Positions 23,331 to 35,259 of a DNA stretch of 64,000 bases are shown one piece after another. The first letter of the stretch is position 1, and the number at the start of each line of letters is the position of its first letter. Origin of the DNA: Paulownia fortunei (Eukaryota > Streptophyta > Magnoliopsida > Lamiales > Paulowniaceae); NCBI GenBank assembly GCA_019321725.1, contig CM033111.1, positions 10,230,001 through 10,294,000 on the forward strand, read 5' to 3'. The position numbers were made by a program, and so were the translations under genes. The notes below the pieces were generated by a model that saw nothing but the letters and a program-made list of their open reading frames with translations, searched no databases and had not been told where the DNA came from.

Positions 23331-24419
23331 GTGATTCTCTCCCAAGAAAGCAAATTCTCCTCTCTCTCTCTCAAGATCTCCCAAGACCGTCGGTGTAAAG
23401 GAAAAAAACAAAACATTCAAATCTGAATTAATTCACACTCTTCGCTCACAGTGACAAGTCTGACACCACCATAACCCTACACTTACCCCCGCTCCCCACC
23501 CCACAAACCTCTCTGTAATCGCACTACTAAAAGATATTCTCTTTCTCACAAGAACTCTTTGAAAGCACGGAAGCAGTCAGTGAGTGCGTATATACTTCGG
23601 TATACTCTTGTACGCTGATCTCTTTTGTGAAAAGTTAAGCTTATAGCTTTTCTTTTCCTGATCAGCTCATAGCTTAGAGCTCTCCTTTATTTTCAGGTAA
23701 ATATAACGATGAGGTTAAACAGATTCTGCAAAGAAACTGTCTATTATTTACTTTCTTCCTTCTTTTGTGAGCAATATTTGTGAACCCATTTACTTTTTCT
23801 ATCTGGTGCATATTGCTAAATTGTTAGTCAAATGGATTTGGTTTTCCCTTTTTGATTTCTCTGTCTTGTTGTATAAAAATCGTTATGCATGAATGGGTGT
23901 GTATATCGTTTATTGTTTAAGTTGTCCACATCAAAGTAGACTTACTCTCTAATATAGCTCTTACATATAATTGCCAAGTTTTCTGCAAGGAAACATATTA
24001 ATGCGCGCAGTTTTGTGGAACAGATCTCATCAATAGATATGTGAACCTGAGGTTGGATTTGTCGGAAAAGTGTTAAAGATATCATTACTAATCATTATAG
24101 GATTCCTAGGTGGTTGCTTATGTTGTCTTGGAGTTGCTACTCACTATAGTTTAAGGTTATGGGAATCGAGCCTTTTCCAGTAACTGTGGACTGCTATTTT
24201 CTATTGTCTCTGGTGGAGTAGAAACTTGGTGATGGACAAAGCTTATCAAGAAATTGTTGGAGATTTTTTTTATTTTTTATTTTTAAACCCTTTTAATTGA
24301 CTCAAATTTATGATTTACTTCATTGAGTTGTACATTATTTTCTCTTCTAGCAATTTGTGATGCCATGTACTAACATTATTACATAGTAGGGAGTTTCTGG
24401 ATGCTGCCCTGAGCATCAC
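23331..24419 (+). promoter_or_regulatory. Probable 5' leader of the PMT2-like gene, with an intron
   Basis: CT-rich sequence (CTCCTCTCTCTCTCTC, around 23350-23370) is typical of plant 5' UTRs. A good donor, CAG/GTAAAT, lies at 23697, and a strong acceptor, TATTTTCTCTTCTAG, ends at 24350. A leader intron of 23697-24350 is therefore likely and would place the second leader exon at 24351-24419, directly before the start codon. Leader introns are frequent in this gene family. The transcription start was not located. Confidence 0.5.
24360..24412 (+). promoter_or_regulatory. Three upstream ORFs in the 5' leader
   Basis: If 24351-24419 is leader exon, it contains three short upstream ORFs before the main ATG at 24420. 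They are 24360-24386 (8 codons plus stop), 24365-24373 (2 codons plus stop) and 24401-24412 (3 codons plus stop). The last ends only 7 bases before the main start. Such uORFs usually lower translation. Their role here is inference and depends on the leader exon being real. Confidence 0.5.
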
Positions 24420-27400
24420 ATGGCGTCAAAGATTCACTCCTCGGGCAGTAAAGGAAGAAGTCGAGTGTCCTTATTCGTTGTAATTGGTCTCTGCTGTTTC
24501 TTTTACTTGTTGGGAGTGTGGCAGAGGAGTGGTTCTGGAAAGGGAGATGGCTTTGCAATAGAGATGAATAAACAGCAAGCAAACTGCAATGTCGTTCCCT
24601 CTCTGGACTTTGAAAGCCATCATAATTACGTGGCGACTATTGACTCTTCTGAGCCCAAAGCCAAAGTTTTTGAGCCATGTGATGTTCGATATACTGACTA
24701 TACTCCTTGCCAAGAACAAGATCGAGCCATGGCCTTCCCAAGAGAAAATATGATATATAGAGAAAGGCATTGCCCACCAGAAGAGGAAAAATTGCACTGC
24801 TTGATTCCAGCACCCAAAGGCTATACGAGCCCTTTTCCTTGGCCAAAGAGTCGTGACTATGTTTACTATTCTAATGTCCCTTTCAAAAGCTTGACAGTTG
24901 AGAAGGCTGTGCAGAACTGGGTGCAATATCAGGGTAATGTATTCAAATTTCCAGGAGGTGGGACAATGTTTCCTCAAGGGGCAGATGCATATATCGATGA
25001 ACTTGCACGAGTGATTCCAATTGCCAATGGCTCAGTTCGAACAGCTCTAGATACTGGTTGTGGAGTATGTTCTGCCCTTCTTTTTTCTTCTTTTTTCTTT
25101 GTTTGTTTTGGTGTGCATCTGTGTGTGTATCTCTCCCTTTGTCTTTATATTACAAATACCTAGCATATATGTGACGCTTTCTATGTTATGCCCTTTGCGT
25201 AAAACATATCATCATATACTTGGTAGAATGCATTCCAGCAGTCATCATACATGCGTGCTAATTAACAACTTGGAATTCACTTGACTGACGGACAATTGGA
25301 AATGGAGTAATTTTTTCATGAAGAATCGTAAATTCTGAGAGTTGGCAGTTTATTACCATCATAAATGCCTTGACAAACTTGATATTGTGCCCATTACTGC
25401 ATATTGCTAGGGTTTTCGTAATTCTGAATTATTTTTTAGTGTTTTTAAGTTAAGTACCCAATAGAGCATGCGGCAGTACTACAATGACATTTATGCTTTC
25501 CAGTGAAATCTTTCATTGTTTAAATCTATCTAGTTAACACTTCTTCTATAGATTCTGAACTGTCTACACTAACTGCAATAAGGTTGCTAGCTGGGGTGCT
25601 TATATGCTGAAGAGAAATGTGCTGACGATGTCATTTGCACCAAGGGACAATCATGAGGCGCAAGTGCAATTTGCATTGGAGCGAGGTGTGCCTGCAGTTA
25701 TTGGGGTTCTTGGATCAATACAGCTTCCATACCCATCCAGAGCATTTGATATGGCGCAATGTTCAAGGTGCTTGATACCGTGGACATCCAATGGTATGCC
25801 ATAGCCATTACAACCTTCAAACCAGTAAAATCTTGCATTATTTTTGTTCTTATGACATGGGATTCTGGACTAAAAGAGATCAGGGAAGATAATCCAAATT
25901 ATTTAGTATTTCAGCACAATCATTTTCAGATAATTGATAGTCATTTTCATGAAAAGATTATAATCCTGGTGATGCCAGTATGTAATATTGTGACCTTAAG
26001 CTTGGCCTTCCAGTTTATTTCCAATGATATTTTTTATCTTCTTCGAATGAAATTCCCGATTCTATACTTGCACATCTTGGGTGATATTTGGCATAAGTTC
26101 TTCCTGGAGCGATGACATTTAAGTACATAACTGTATTCTTTGATGTTAAAATGACATACTATATGCTGATTACCTATGTGCTCTAATTTGCTCTCTGGAG
26201 AAAAAAAAACATGAGAATCACTTGATGTTATCAAATTACTGTTTTTGGCATTTTTTTTCCCTGAAAGAACATTGGTATAATGTATTAATTTAATGGTTGT
26301 GACAAAGGAGTACTCTTCAGTTTTAGAGGGTGACTGGCAGCCAAATTACCTAACATTTTCGGTAAAAGATTTTATAGTGTTGCCAACTCTTAATACACCT
26401 TGAAGACCCACATAGATATTTTTATCAACCTTTGTTTTACTATTCTTCATACTCCATAATATGCCCTGAACAGAACTGATGTCTTCACAAGTGGATAATT
26501 TCTTAAAAGGGCCAATAATTACCGTCATATTGAAAAGTTTCTTGCCTTTAAGTAGTGGTTTAGTTGAGAATAGTGGTATCCTATTATTACTTTAATTGAG
26601 AGGATAGTTTTGGAAAAAAATTCCATAGTCTTATATTTGGACGTCCACGTCCACAAAGGAAATGAGAGCAACAAATTCGGGGCAGGAGTATTAGGATCTG
26701 GATGATATACTCTAATTTAATCAATTATTTCAGCCTCCAAACATAGATGATTCTGACTTCCAAACTGAACGACTACTCCTAAGGCTGGCATTATTTGTTC
26801 TTCTAAGATGATCAATTATCATTTTAAAGATGACACAAAAATTGTAATAATTTCCATCAAAGTTAAAAAAAACCAGAAATAGTGGGGGAAATTTGGCACC
26901 ACAATTAACGTATGATCATGATCTAATCTTTATCTTAGTAAAGTGAAGTACTTACTGAAAGATGAATGACATGAAGTTCTTTTTGTGCTTTATTATATTC
27001 AAGTACTCAGATTAATTATAGAATTTCTACCAACATTGGCTGATGATAATAAGCATTTAATTGTTGCACTCTTTTGTATCTATTTTCTTTTGATTAGTTC
27101 TAGATCTCAATTAGTTAATAACGCTTCACCCAGAGTTCTAGAATCTTAATCTGACTGATGACCCCCTGTCCTTATTTCAAGAACTACGTTATGTATACTT
27201 CTGTTCTTTTAATCTTGTCCAGTTATATGGCTTCCGTATTTTTATTTAATTAATCAATTACTTTATATTTTCAGAATCATGTACTGATTGGAAGAAAAGC
27301 AAGTGAACATGGATAAGAGTTTATATATCTTTCTGCCAATCTTTCACTAAGATTCTACATGGTCAAGCAGGAAAAAGTTAGAAAATGGAGGGTACTTCGT

Positions 27401-30231
27401 CATGTCTGTGAATAGTTGTTTCTCAGTATATTCTTTTCACTTGTTCTCTTAAAAACATTTTTAATATATATTTGGAAGAGTTGCAAGAATATTTTCTGAT
27501 TTCTGCTGTTGAATTTTTCAAAGAGCAAATTTAAATTACTTTATTTAATTGCATGTTAGATTCGACTTTACTGTGTCTTGTCATGGACAATAATCGTCAT
27601 ATATCAGTGAAACAAGTGAATCTACTTACTGAAAGTTCACAAGGTTTTTTCACTTTGTAGATGGCATGTACTTAATGGAAGTTGATCGAGTTCTTAGACC
27701 TGGTGGATATTGGGTCTTGTCTGGTCCTCCGATCAATTGGAAGACGTACTATCGTACATGGAAAAGGTCTAAAGAAGACCTGAAGGCTGAGCAATCAAGG
27801 ATCGAAGAGTTGGCTGAACTCCTTTGCTGGGAGAAAAAGTATGAGAAAGATGATGTTGCCATCTGGAGGAAAAAAGTAAATGCCAAGTCTTGCAGAAAGA
27901 AATCTGCCAACTATTGTCAATCATCAGATGCTGATGATGTGTGGTAAGTAAATTGTGGCTAAATAAAAACTTATTCAGTTTCCTGATGATGTTTGTTGAT
28001 GGTTTTCCACTCAAAGTGAGACATAGGTAATGTATTTGGTCAACATCTGTTGTTTGAGTTTTTACACTACTGTTTTAAGACATCATTTATTTATTATATT
28101 ATGTTTGGCTCCTAAAGCTTCATCTGCTGCATCCTTATGCTGATAAAGATGCATGATTTGGCAAACTGCAAACAAATAGCCTTCACAACATATTCTGCTT
28201 CATTGGCAGTGGGCTTTTCATGCTTAGTTCTCCAAGAAATTACAGTAATTGAGGTTAAATGGTGATGAATGAGGTTAACTTATTACACATTAAACCTAAA
28301 AAGTTCTCTTGTGAGTTTTGATGTGTGTTTCGTCTCTTTCCTCAATTCCAAAGTGTATACAAAAATGATTAGAGATGGTTTACTTTATTCATTATTCAGG
28401 GCTAGCAGCAATCTCTCTCGTTTGAACTTCCTGATAATTCTTATATGAAGTTGAAAGTAACAAATAGAGAAAAAGGAAAAATAGATAGTAGCCTATTAAA
28501 TTATGCCTTATTAAGCATTTTGGGAGGAGAATCCCTATTATGATGATATCCACATACATAGAATGTCTATAAGACACCTAATCTTTTCTTAATTCTATTT
28601 TCAATTATGATTTTTAAGGTATAAGAAAATGGACGCATGCATAACTCCCTTCCCTGAGGTCAAGAATCCCAATCAAGTAGCAGGAGGGGAGTTAAAGAAG
28701 TTTCCAGCTCGGCTTTTTGATGTCCCACCTCGAATACGCAATGGTGATGTTCCTGGGGTCACATCTGAATCATATGAAGAGGACAATAAAATTTGGAAAA
28801 AGCATGTCAATGCTTACAAAAGGATTAATAAGTTACTCGGCACCACAAGATATAGAAATATTATGGATATGAATGCAGGCCTTGGAGGTTTTGCGGCAGC
28901 CTTGGAATCATCGAAACTATGGGTGATGAATGTTGTGCCCACTATTGCTCAGAACACTTTAGGTGTCATCTACGAGAGAGGCTTGATTGGCATATATCAC
29001 GATTGGTACCTCCTTGACGTTTTCAAATTTAAGATAATTCAACAAAAAGATACAATTTTTCAATATTAGGAAAATCCTTGATTTGAAGCTCAATGATTAG
29101 TTTTACTTTCTCTGTTTTTAGGTGTGAAGGGTTCTCTACTTATCCAAGGACGTATGACCTCCTTCATGCTAATGGCGTATTCAACTTATATCGAGACAAG
29201 TAAGCAACAATTACTTGATATGAACTACATAGACTATGCACAGTTTCTTTCTTCTTCAGAAATATGCAGGCTAAGAAAGCTTTTGGTTCCAGAATTTTCA
29301 AATAAGTGTTTATTATGTTCTAGAGTCATGCTAGTAGTACCCTCTCTTTTCCTTCCTGAGGAAGTAGAAAAACTTAACAGATGAAACTTTAGTAGCCTTT
29401 TAAATTGTGCAGGTTTATGAAATCATACATGAGCTTGAAATAATTCTTTGAAAAAAGGGGAAACAAAGCAGGAAATTTCCTTCTGTTCTTCACATGAATA
29501 TCATATCATTAATAAAATGAATTCTCTTGCCTTCTTGGTGTAAATGTTGGTTGGAGAATGTTGGCTGCACTTCAAAGTTACTGCTCTTTTCTTCAAACTC
29601 AGATATGTTGAGAATGGTAGCTTTCAACTACTTCGCTAAGCAACCTACAAAAGTTAATACCGGTTAGGCCATAAAAGCATCTATTTTTCAATTGAAAATG
29701 CATAACTATAGAATATCTGAGTCCAATATTGGCTGGATGCATCTTATAAGTTTCTGTAGAAAGTTGACTGGTATATATACTGCATGAAGGTTTCAAGTGT
29801 AGTTAACAATAGGCAAAAGACTGTTATCAATTCAAATTTTGACTGTGAAATTGTAAAAAGTAAGTATACCTGGCCTGAAAAAGTGGAATAAAGTACTGAT
29901 CTCTCTCTCTCTCTCTCACCTGTTTCTGTCCTGCTCAAGTCATTTGAAGTTTATTGTGAGCATTTAGTATTAAGAACTTGAACATGTGGCTTGCAGATGT
30001 CAATTTGAAGACATTCTCCTGGAAATGGATCGCATTTTACGGCCTGAAGGGATGGTCATTTTCCGAGATGAAGTCAATGTCTTGAATAAGGTGATGAAAA
30101 TTGCTGGAGGCATGAGATGGGAGACAAAAATGATGGATCATGAGGATGGCCCTCTAGTCCCTGAGAAAATACTCATTGCAGTAAAACAATATTGGGTTGG
30201 TGCGGCAAACGGCACATTCCCTCACCAATGA
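24420..30231 (+). CDS. PMT2: Probable methyltransferase PMT2-like (DUF248 family), six coding exons
   Basis: Exons: 24420-25064, 25583-25793, 27661-27943, 28619-29005, 29122-29199, 29997-30231. All introns are GT-AG, and the joined frame is 1839 nt (612 residues), about the length of Arabidopsis PMT2 (613). The protein has a short basic cytosolic tail, one membrane anchor (residues 16-34, [19 protein letters not shown]), then the Golgi-lumen domain. It contains [12 protein letters not shown], the SAM-binding motif LDTGCG (210-215, split from VASWGAY by intron 1), [20 protein letters not shown], the second motif [10 protein letters not shown] (461-470), and [20 protein letters not shown] at the C-terminus. 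Family members are type II Golgi proteins thought to methylate pectic polysaccharides; homogalacturonan methylation is inference for this member. The start is supported by the conserved N-terminus. No stop or frameshift is seen, so the gene looks functional. Intron 2 (1867 bp) is the longest. Assignment to PMT2 rather than a close paralogue rests on overall similarity. Confidence 0.95.
29900..29917. repeat. (CT)9 microsatellite in intron 5 of the PMT2-like gene
   Basis: A perfect TC/CT run, in the last intron (29200-29996), about 80 bases before the acceptor of exon 6. It is far enough from the acceptor not to be its polypyrimidine tract. Confidence 0.9.
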
Positions 30232-30536
30232 ACCAGTCGGTATCTGCTTGAGTACACTCTAAAATGATATGCATCATACGATCCTAGATTAAGTTGCTCT
30301 CTTCAGGAGAAATACAAACCTTAGTAATCCTTTGGGTAATGGATTTGTTTTTTTAAGTTTATGAAGCTGCACCGCTTTTTGCATTAAACAATTGTATCTA
30401 AATTTATTACAATTTTGAGTTAATGGAAAATAAAAGAACAATATAGATCTTCTAATGGTGAGGAGAATAATTGATGGTGATTTTTTAATTTTTGTCTGAA
30501 AAATATGATGAGATGCCCAACATGGTTGGGAAGTGG
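30232..30536 (+). terminator. 3' UTR and polyadenylation region of the PMT2-like gene
   Basis: Only about 305 bases separate the stop codon from the LTR of element B. A canonical AATAAA lies at 30429-30434, and AT-rich near-signals flank it, so the message can be ended before the retrotransposon. The true cleavage site cannot be seen from sequence alone. Confidence 0.5.
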
Positions 30537-30884
30537 TGGTATCACTTCGATGGATCGGTTGTACTCCTGAATAAATGAACTGCGTCACAAATAAGCATTG
30601 GGGTGTTGAGAGTTTGTCCAACGAAATTTTTTTGATGTTTAAGTCAAATTTAGAATAGAAAATTTAGAGAACTTGAGAGTAGATAAATACTTAATGAATT
30701 ATGTACCTTTTAACAATAGTTCTAATAATCATTGTCGGACTTAATTTATATATTACAACTCATTTATTTCAATGATTTGTAGACTCTTTGGACTCGATCT
30801 GTTGAGTATGCTCGGGCTCGATCCATAACTTGGATAAGCCTTTTGAACTTAATCTATTGGACTTAAATGGATTATGGTCTATCA
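30537..30884 (-). repeat. Element B 3' LTR (left)
   Basis: Direct repeat of 39019-39440. It starts TGGTATCACTTC and ends GGTCTATCA on the plus strand. Shared blocks are CTCCTGAATAAATGAA, AAACTTGAGAG, TGAATTATGTACCTTTTAAC and TTGAGTATGCT. It is 74 bp shorter than the right copy through small deletions. The inner side (30885 onward, minus strand ending GAGTGGAGAGC) is a weak polypurine tract. Confidence 0.85.
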
Positions 30885-31934
30885 TAAGCTCTCCACTCTT
30901 GAATTACATTCCCGTAGGGAGGGCAAGTCAAGAGTAAACAAAATCAGCAAAATCATTTGCGAAGAGGATTTTTTAATAACTTCTTTTATGCAAGTAATCT
31001 TCCTATATGAGGTGGAGAAGGAAAACATAGCACTTGGGAGCTTGCTTTGAAATTTTCTCTTTCTACAAGATTTACACATGGCCTCACAAGGTAAACAAGT
31101 CACTTTATCACATCTTCCACTCCTTGGTCTTTTTTTTCTCTTCATTTCCTCTCTTTGTTGTCATAGACATTCACTAAGGCATTTCATCGAGTACTTCTTC
31201 TTCACCATAGTTATAGCCTTAGATTGCAAAAGTCTCCCCCCTCCATGAGTCACAACACACCACCGTACATAGGGGGGATGGGGTTGGGGGTGGAGGTGCC
31301 GGGGCACTTCCACCGTCGCCCAACACCTCCACCGTTGTCGTCACTATGCGCCGCCCACAGAGAAGGTGTCGCACTTAGGCAGCTCCTGCTGCCTAAGGGA
31401 TGGGCTGTGCAGGTTGAGCGGACCTGCACAACTGCAGCAGTTGTTGCTACGAAGCGAGCGGAGCTTCGCTCAACTTACCCAGGTGGAGCGCTGCGCTTGA
31501 CCTGGGTTTCCTCATGGTGGGCGAGCTGCCCGTCATGGGGAATGCATCCCTTCGAGGAAAGCAGTGGTTCCCTCGCCACAGCGTTTGTGAGTCGAGTCCA
31601 TGCAGGATTGACCTCTGTCTCCCCCAATAATGCGACACACCCCCTACCTCTGTAGTCGCTCCTATCATCCCACCTAATTTCCCCAACACTCGAGTTGATT
31701 TTAGATATTAGGAGGTTGTTCCTCTTGAGACCATTTAGCCCATAGCCAATTTACTCGACCATGATAGAGAATCATGGGGAGTGAAAGAGTCTAGTGAGTC
31801 TTATAGGAGTGGTAGTTTGTTAATGTTGGGAGAGTCGTCATCAAGGGGTTGGGCGAACTGAGGGAGAGATCATTGAGGTTGGGTTAGAGGAGGAGTCTGT
31901 AGACCTCTCCACGACCATTCAACATAGTCGCATC
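30885..31934. other. Element B interior, GC-rich non-coding segment
   Basis: This lies between the left LTR and the opposite-strand gene. The segment 31220-31690 is unusually GC-rich for the window and gives open frames on both strands (31224-31655 plus, 31447-31689 minus), but the peptides are low-complexity and match nothing I recognise. The open frames are best explained by base composition. It may hold the leader of the plus-strand gene downstream. Confidence 0.4.
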
Positions 31935-33921
31935 ATGGATGTAGAGGGGTGTGATATGTATTTGACTGCAATGGATCTCAAAGTGTTGCGCAAAAAGCTC
32001 GCTCTACCTTCTTGTTACAAGCTAGTCCTCCCTGTTGTAGATGATAGGATCACGAGTCCTCCGAATGACTAGTGGGTTCACCATTCCTCCTCCTCCACTT
32101 CTTGTTGAGATTGTGAGGGATCTAGGTATCGGGCTTAGTCAGCTTACCTGAACACCCTATTATCCTTCGCGGGGTTTTGCCATCAGCTATAGACGTTCGT
32201 GCTTCCTATCACCCTAGATAGTTTTTATGCTCTTTTTGCGGTGCGGAGAGTACCTCATGAGGCTTTCTTCTACTTCTATCCCTATGTTGGTTTCAAGTTT
32301 TTGGGCGGGAGTCCTTCATCTTGAGGTCACGGGAAAAAGCGCTTATTCTATGTAAAGGATGGAGGATGGCGAGTTCCCACGATTTGGAGTAGTATGCCCA
32401 TGAAGATATATCTTAGTGAGGTTCATTTTGATATCTAACTCAAGTGTAGAGGGATGAGATTGTTTGAAACCTTATTTGACCCAAGTTATTTAATTCCTCT
32501 AGGTAGTTAAGTCTTTCCCTCATAGTACTCCTTGTTGCTTACTAGATTTACTTGACATTTTTACTACTTTTATTACTTTTACTTACTGCATATGCTTTAA
32601 TACTTTTCTTTTCTCTTTGCAGCTGAAAAGGTGGACTTTGCAGCTCTTTGCTCTCACAAACTAGTAGAGACAGATGTTTCACATTTCAAGGCATAATGCA
32701 ACACCTGGGGAGAGGGAAAAAACACGTCATGGAGGCGTTGAGACTGGCATGAGTAGCCACGGTGGAGGCAGGTCTTCCCTCCTGTTGGGGTGACGAGCGC
32801 CATTCGTCAGCATAAGATGTTGGATGTGGTAGTAGAGCTCATGTTGGTGATGTCATGCCCGAGGCTGGCTCCAAGAGGCTTCACAACTTTTCTTAAGGCT
32901 TCTTCTTCTCGTCTAGGTGGGTGGAAGTGTTTGTTTAGTTATGGAGTGAACCAAGCAGAGGGGGTGGAGTCCTTTTGGGATGCACAGGACCATCACTTGG
33001 CTAGGAGGAGGATGCGCTCGGTGATCAGCCCCTATGATGTCAACTGTTTGGAGGCGATGCCAGATCATGTGATCATGGATACTATTGCGAGGGAGTGGAG
33101 TCCTTTTGGGATGCACAGGACCATCACTTGGCTAGGAGGAGGATGCGCTCGGTGATCAGCCCCTATGATGTCAACTGTTTGGAGGCGATGCCAGATCATG
33201 TGATCATGGATACTATTGCGAGGGAGTGGAGTCCTTTTGAGTCCCTAATGTATTACTCACATATTTACTTGATTCTCTATAGTTTATGTATCTTTTCTTT
33301 GTTATAATGTGTATATATCATTAATGTTAACTTCTTTTCCTTGGTGATATTATATAGAATTACCCTCGCCTTGATCTTTGCTGAGTGCGGGGAGAGTTAT
33401 AAGGAGAGCTTAAACGTGTTCGAGGCTGCTGAGAAGAGGAGCACGACGGAGATTGCACAACTTAAGGAGGAGGTGAAGAGATTCCAGGGAAAGTATGAAC
33501 CAGAACATGTAGCCGGGAGGTCTTTCCAAGAGAGGTACGAGCAGGAGTGGAGCTTGGGGAGGAAGTTCCCAGCATTTGAGGTTGGTAAAGCCTTCATCGC
33601 TGAGGTCACGAAAAAGGCATTGATAGCATACCAGGACTCTCCTGCCTTTGAGGAGGCCATGATGCAGTGAGCTATGATGGTGTATGATGACATTGTGTGC
33701 GACTGTAGGCGCAAGAGTTTGGGTGCGTGCCGGAGGAGGTGGTGATGCTGATTGATCCCCACATTCCCGAGGTGGAGACAGGTGCTATGGTGGATCCCTC
33801 AGCAGAGGAGCCCATGCTAGATGCAGATGGGGATGAGCGTGTTGATATTCTTGGCCACGATGATGGTGTGGCAGGTGTGACTGAGGATGGCACTGCTCCC
33901 TCGGCCTCTCCTACGGAGTAG
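31935..33921 (+). pseudogene. Extra opposite-strand ORF of the Tat element (gypsy-type 'transposase' / coiled-coil protein), broken
   Basis: Pieces of one protein run on the plus strand, opposite to pol. From the ATG at 31935: LKVLRKKLALPSCYKL, PVVDDRITSPP, then a stop at 32070. After frameshifts come FYFYPYVGFK and GHGKKRLFYVKDGGW near 32270-32370, then ESFWDAQDHH near 32970. A likely intron (about 33240-33357) precedes an open frame with a charged helical, coiled-coil-like part (FEAAEKRSTTEIAQLKEEVK, 33420-33480) and DSPAFEEAMM. It ends in an acidic tail (to 33921). The N-terminal motifs resemble the Pfam 'putative gypsy type transposon' family (PF04195, from memory). Tat-clade elements such as Grande are known to carry an additional antisense ORF in this place. 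Function unknown. Confidence 0.55.
32964..33239. repeat. 131-bp perfect tandem duplication
   Basis: The unit starting GTGGAGTCCTTTTGGG occurs at 32964-33094 and 33095-33225 with no difference that I can find, and a third start of 14 bases follows at 33226-33239. The period of 131 is not a multiple of three, so it shifts the reading frame of the plus-strand gene in which it lies. Confidence 0.95.
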
Positions 33922-34699
33922 AGATGCGAGCTGCTCAGCTTTAGACTTCATTTTAGTTTGCTTTTGTTTAGATCTAGTTGTTAGGACTTATGGATTGTTG
34001 TACTTTTTGCTTGATGTCGGTAGTATTTGACTTTAGTTTGTTGTGCGTGAGACTTTGGCTTGCTAAACTCTCAAGTGTAGAACTCGTTTTCTTTGTTTTT
34101 TTGCTATTGTGGATGTGCATTTTTTTTATTTACTTTAGCTATCTCATTGTCTTGTGTGAAGATGCATGTTGTTCGTATTCGTAAAGTAGTTGGTCTTAGT
34201 AAATTGCTTAAATTTCCTAAGTATTATGTCTCGAGCCACTTGTGTGACTTCACTCGGGGTTGGGCATAGGCCAACCTCGAGGGATGAAGGTGAGGTGGGG
34301 GACGAATGAGAGGTGGGCAGGTTGAGCTCTTCGTAGCTTGACCTGATTAAGTCGAGCTCATTGTGGCTTTGCCTGCTCCACTATCGTGCTTTGCTCATGA
34401 CCTCGAGGGGAGTCGAGCTGTGGGATTCCAGGGTCGAGTTGGTCAGGCTCTTTGACGACCTTGAGGGAATCTCATCGGCTCCTGGGGTCGGCGGCGGTGT
34501 AAATAAGTAGGCGACATGTAGTTTGCACCATTATGTAGATGAAATATAATTTTATTGATAACTTCATCAATTGTAACAATGAACAGAGTTAGGGCCCATA
34601 TGGAGCCTAATAATAAAAAATATAAGCTAGGAATGGAAATAATTGTTCTCACATAGGAGAAGAAAAACTAAAAAAAAAAGTCTTAAGTAATTGATCTCC
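33922..34699. other. Element B interior, no coding
   Basis: This lies between the convergent 3' ends of the plus-strand ORF and the minus-strand integrase remnant. It includes repeated short phrases around 34240-34480 (CTCGAGG, GTCGAGCT, GACCTCGAGG) but no gene. ORFs at 33978-34184 and 34443-34652 are not supported. Confidence 0.45.
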
Positions 34700-35215
34700 A
34701 TGTCACTGGTAGAACTTCTTCAGGTTGACTATGTTCCAAGTGCGTGGCACGTCCTTCCTATCTAATTGTTAGAGTCGATATGCTCCAATGTTCACTATCT
34801 CTGTGACCTTATATGGGCTTTCCCACTTTGGGTCGAGCTTGTCAAGTGGGCGCGAGACCTCTACTTTCCTCATCACCAAGTCCCTGACTTAGAAGGATCG
34901 TGGGTGTACTTTGGAGTTGCATGCCATTGTCATTCTTGCATGGTACATCTCTGCCCGAGTTGATGCTTTCTCTCTTAATTCTGCTACAAGGTTGAGGTTT
35001 ACTTGCAGTTCTTCATCATTTTGCTAGGGTGAGTAGTGCATCACCCTCCATGATGGTTCTTCGATCTCCGCAGGGGCAATAGCTTCCACGCCATAGGTGA
35101 GGTTAAACAGGGACTCTTCGACTGACACTTGCGGGGTAGTGCGGTGCGCCCACAAGATGCTTGGAAGCTCATCCACCTAGGCCCATTTTGCTGCTCAGAG
35201 GCATATCTTAAGGTA
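34700..35215 (-). pseudogene. Integrase C-terminal half, element B
   Basis: The minus strand encodes the end of a Tat integrase in broken frames. The order is WVDELPS, SLFNLTYGVEAIAPAEIEEP, HARMTMACNSKVHPRSF, VRDLVMRKVEVSRPLDKLDP, KWESPYKV and VPRTWNIVNLKKFY. The zinc-binding and DDE catalytic core parts are absent. They were lost in the deletion whose junction lies near 35215-35270. Confidence 0.78.
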
Positions 35216-35259
35216 TTGTAGGATAGTGCAATTAGTTACTTAGCTGTAGGATAGTACGA

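Noticed and set aside
24379..24977. Minus-strand ORFs of up to 168 codons opposite PMT2 exon 1
   Set aside because: They are antisense shadows of the coding exon. The plus-strand product is a clear family match and the antisense peptides are not.
31224..31689. GC-rich open frames of 143 and 80 codons on opposite strands
   Set aside because: Peptides are compositionally biased (Pro, Ala, Ser, Arg) and match no family I know. The open frames follow from local GC content inside element B.
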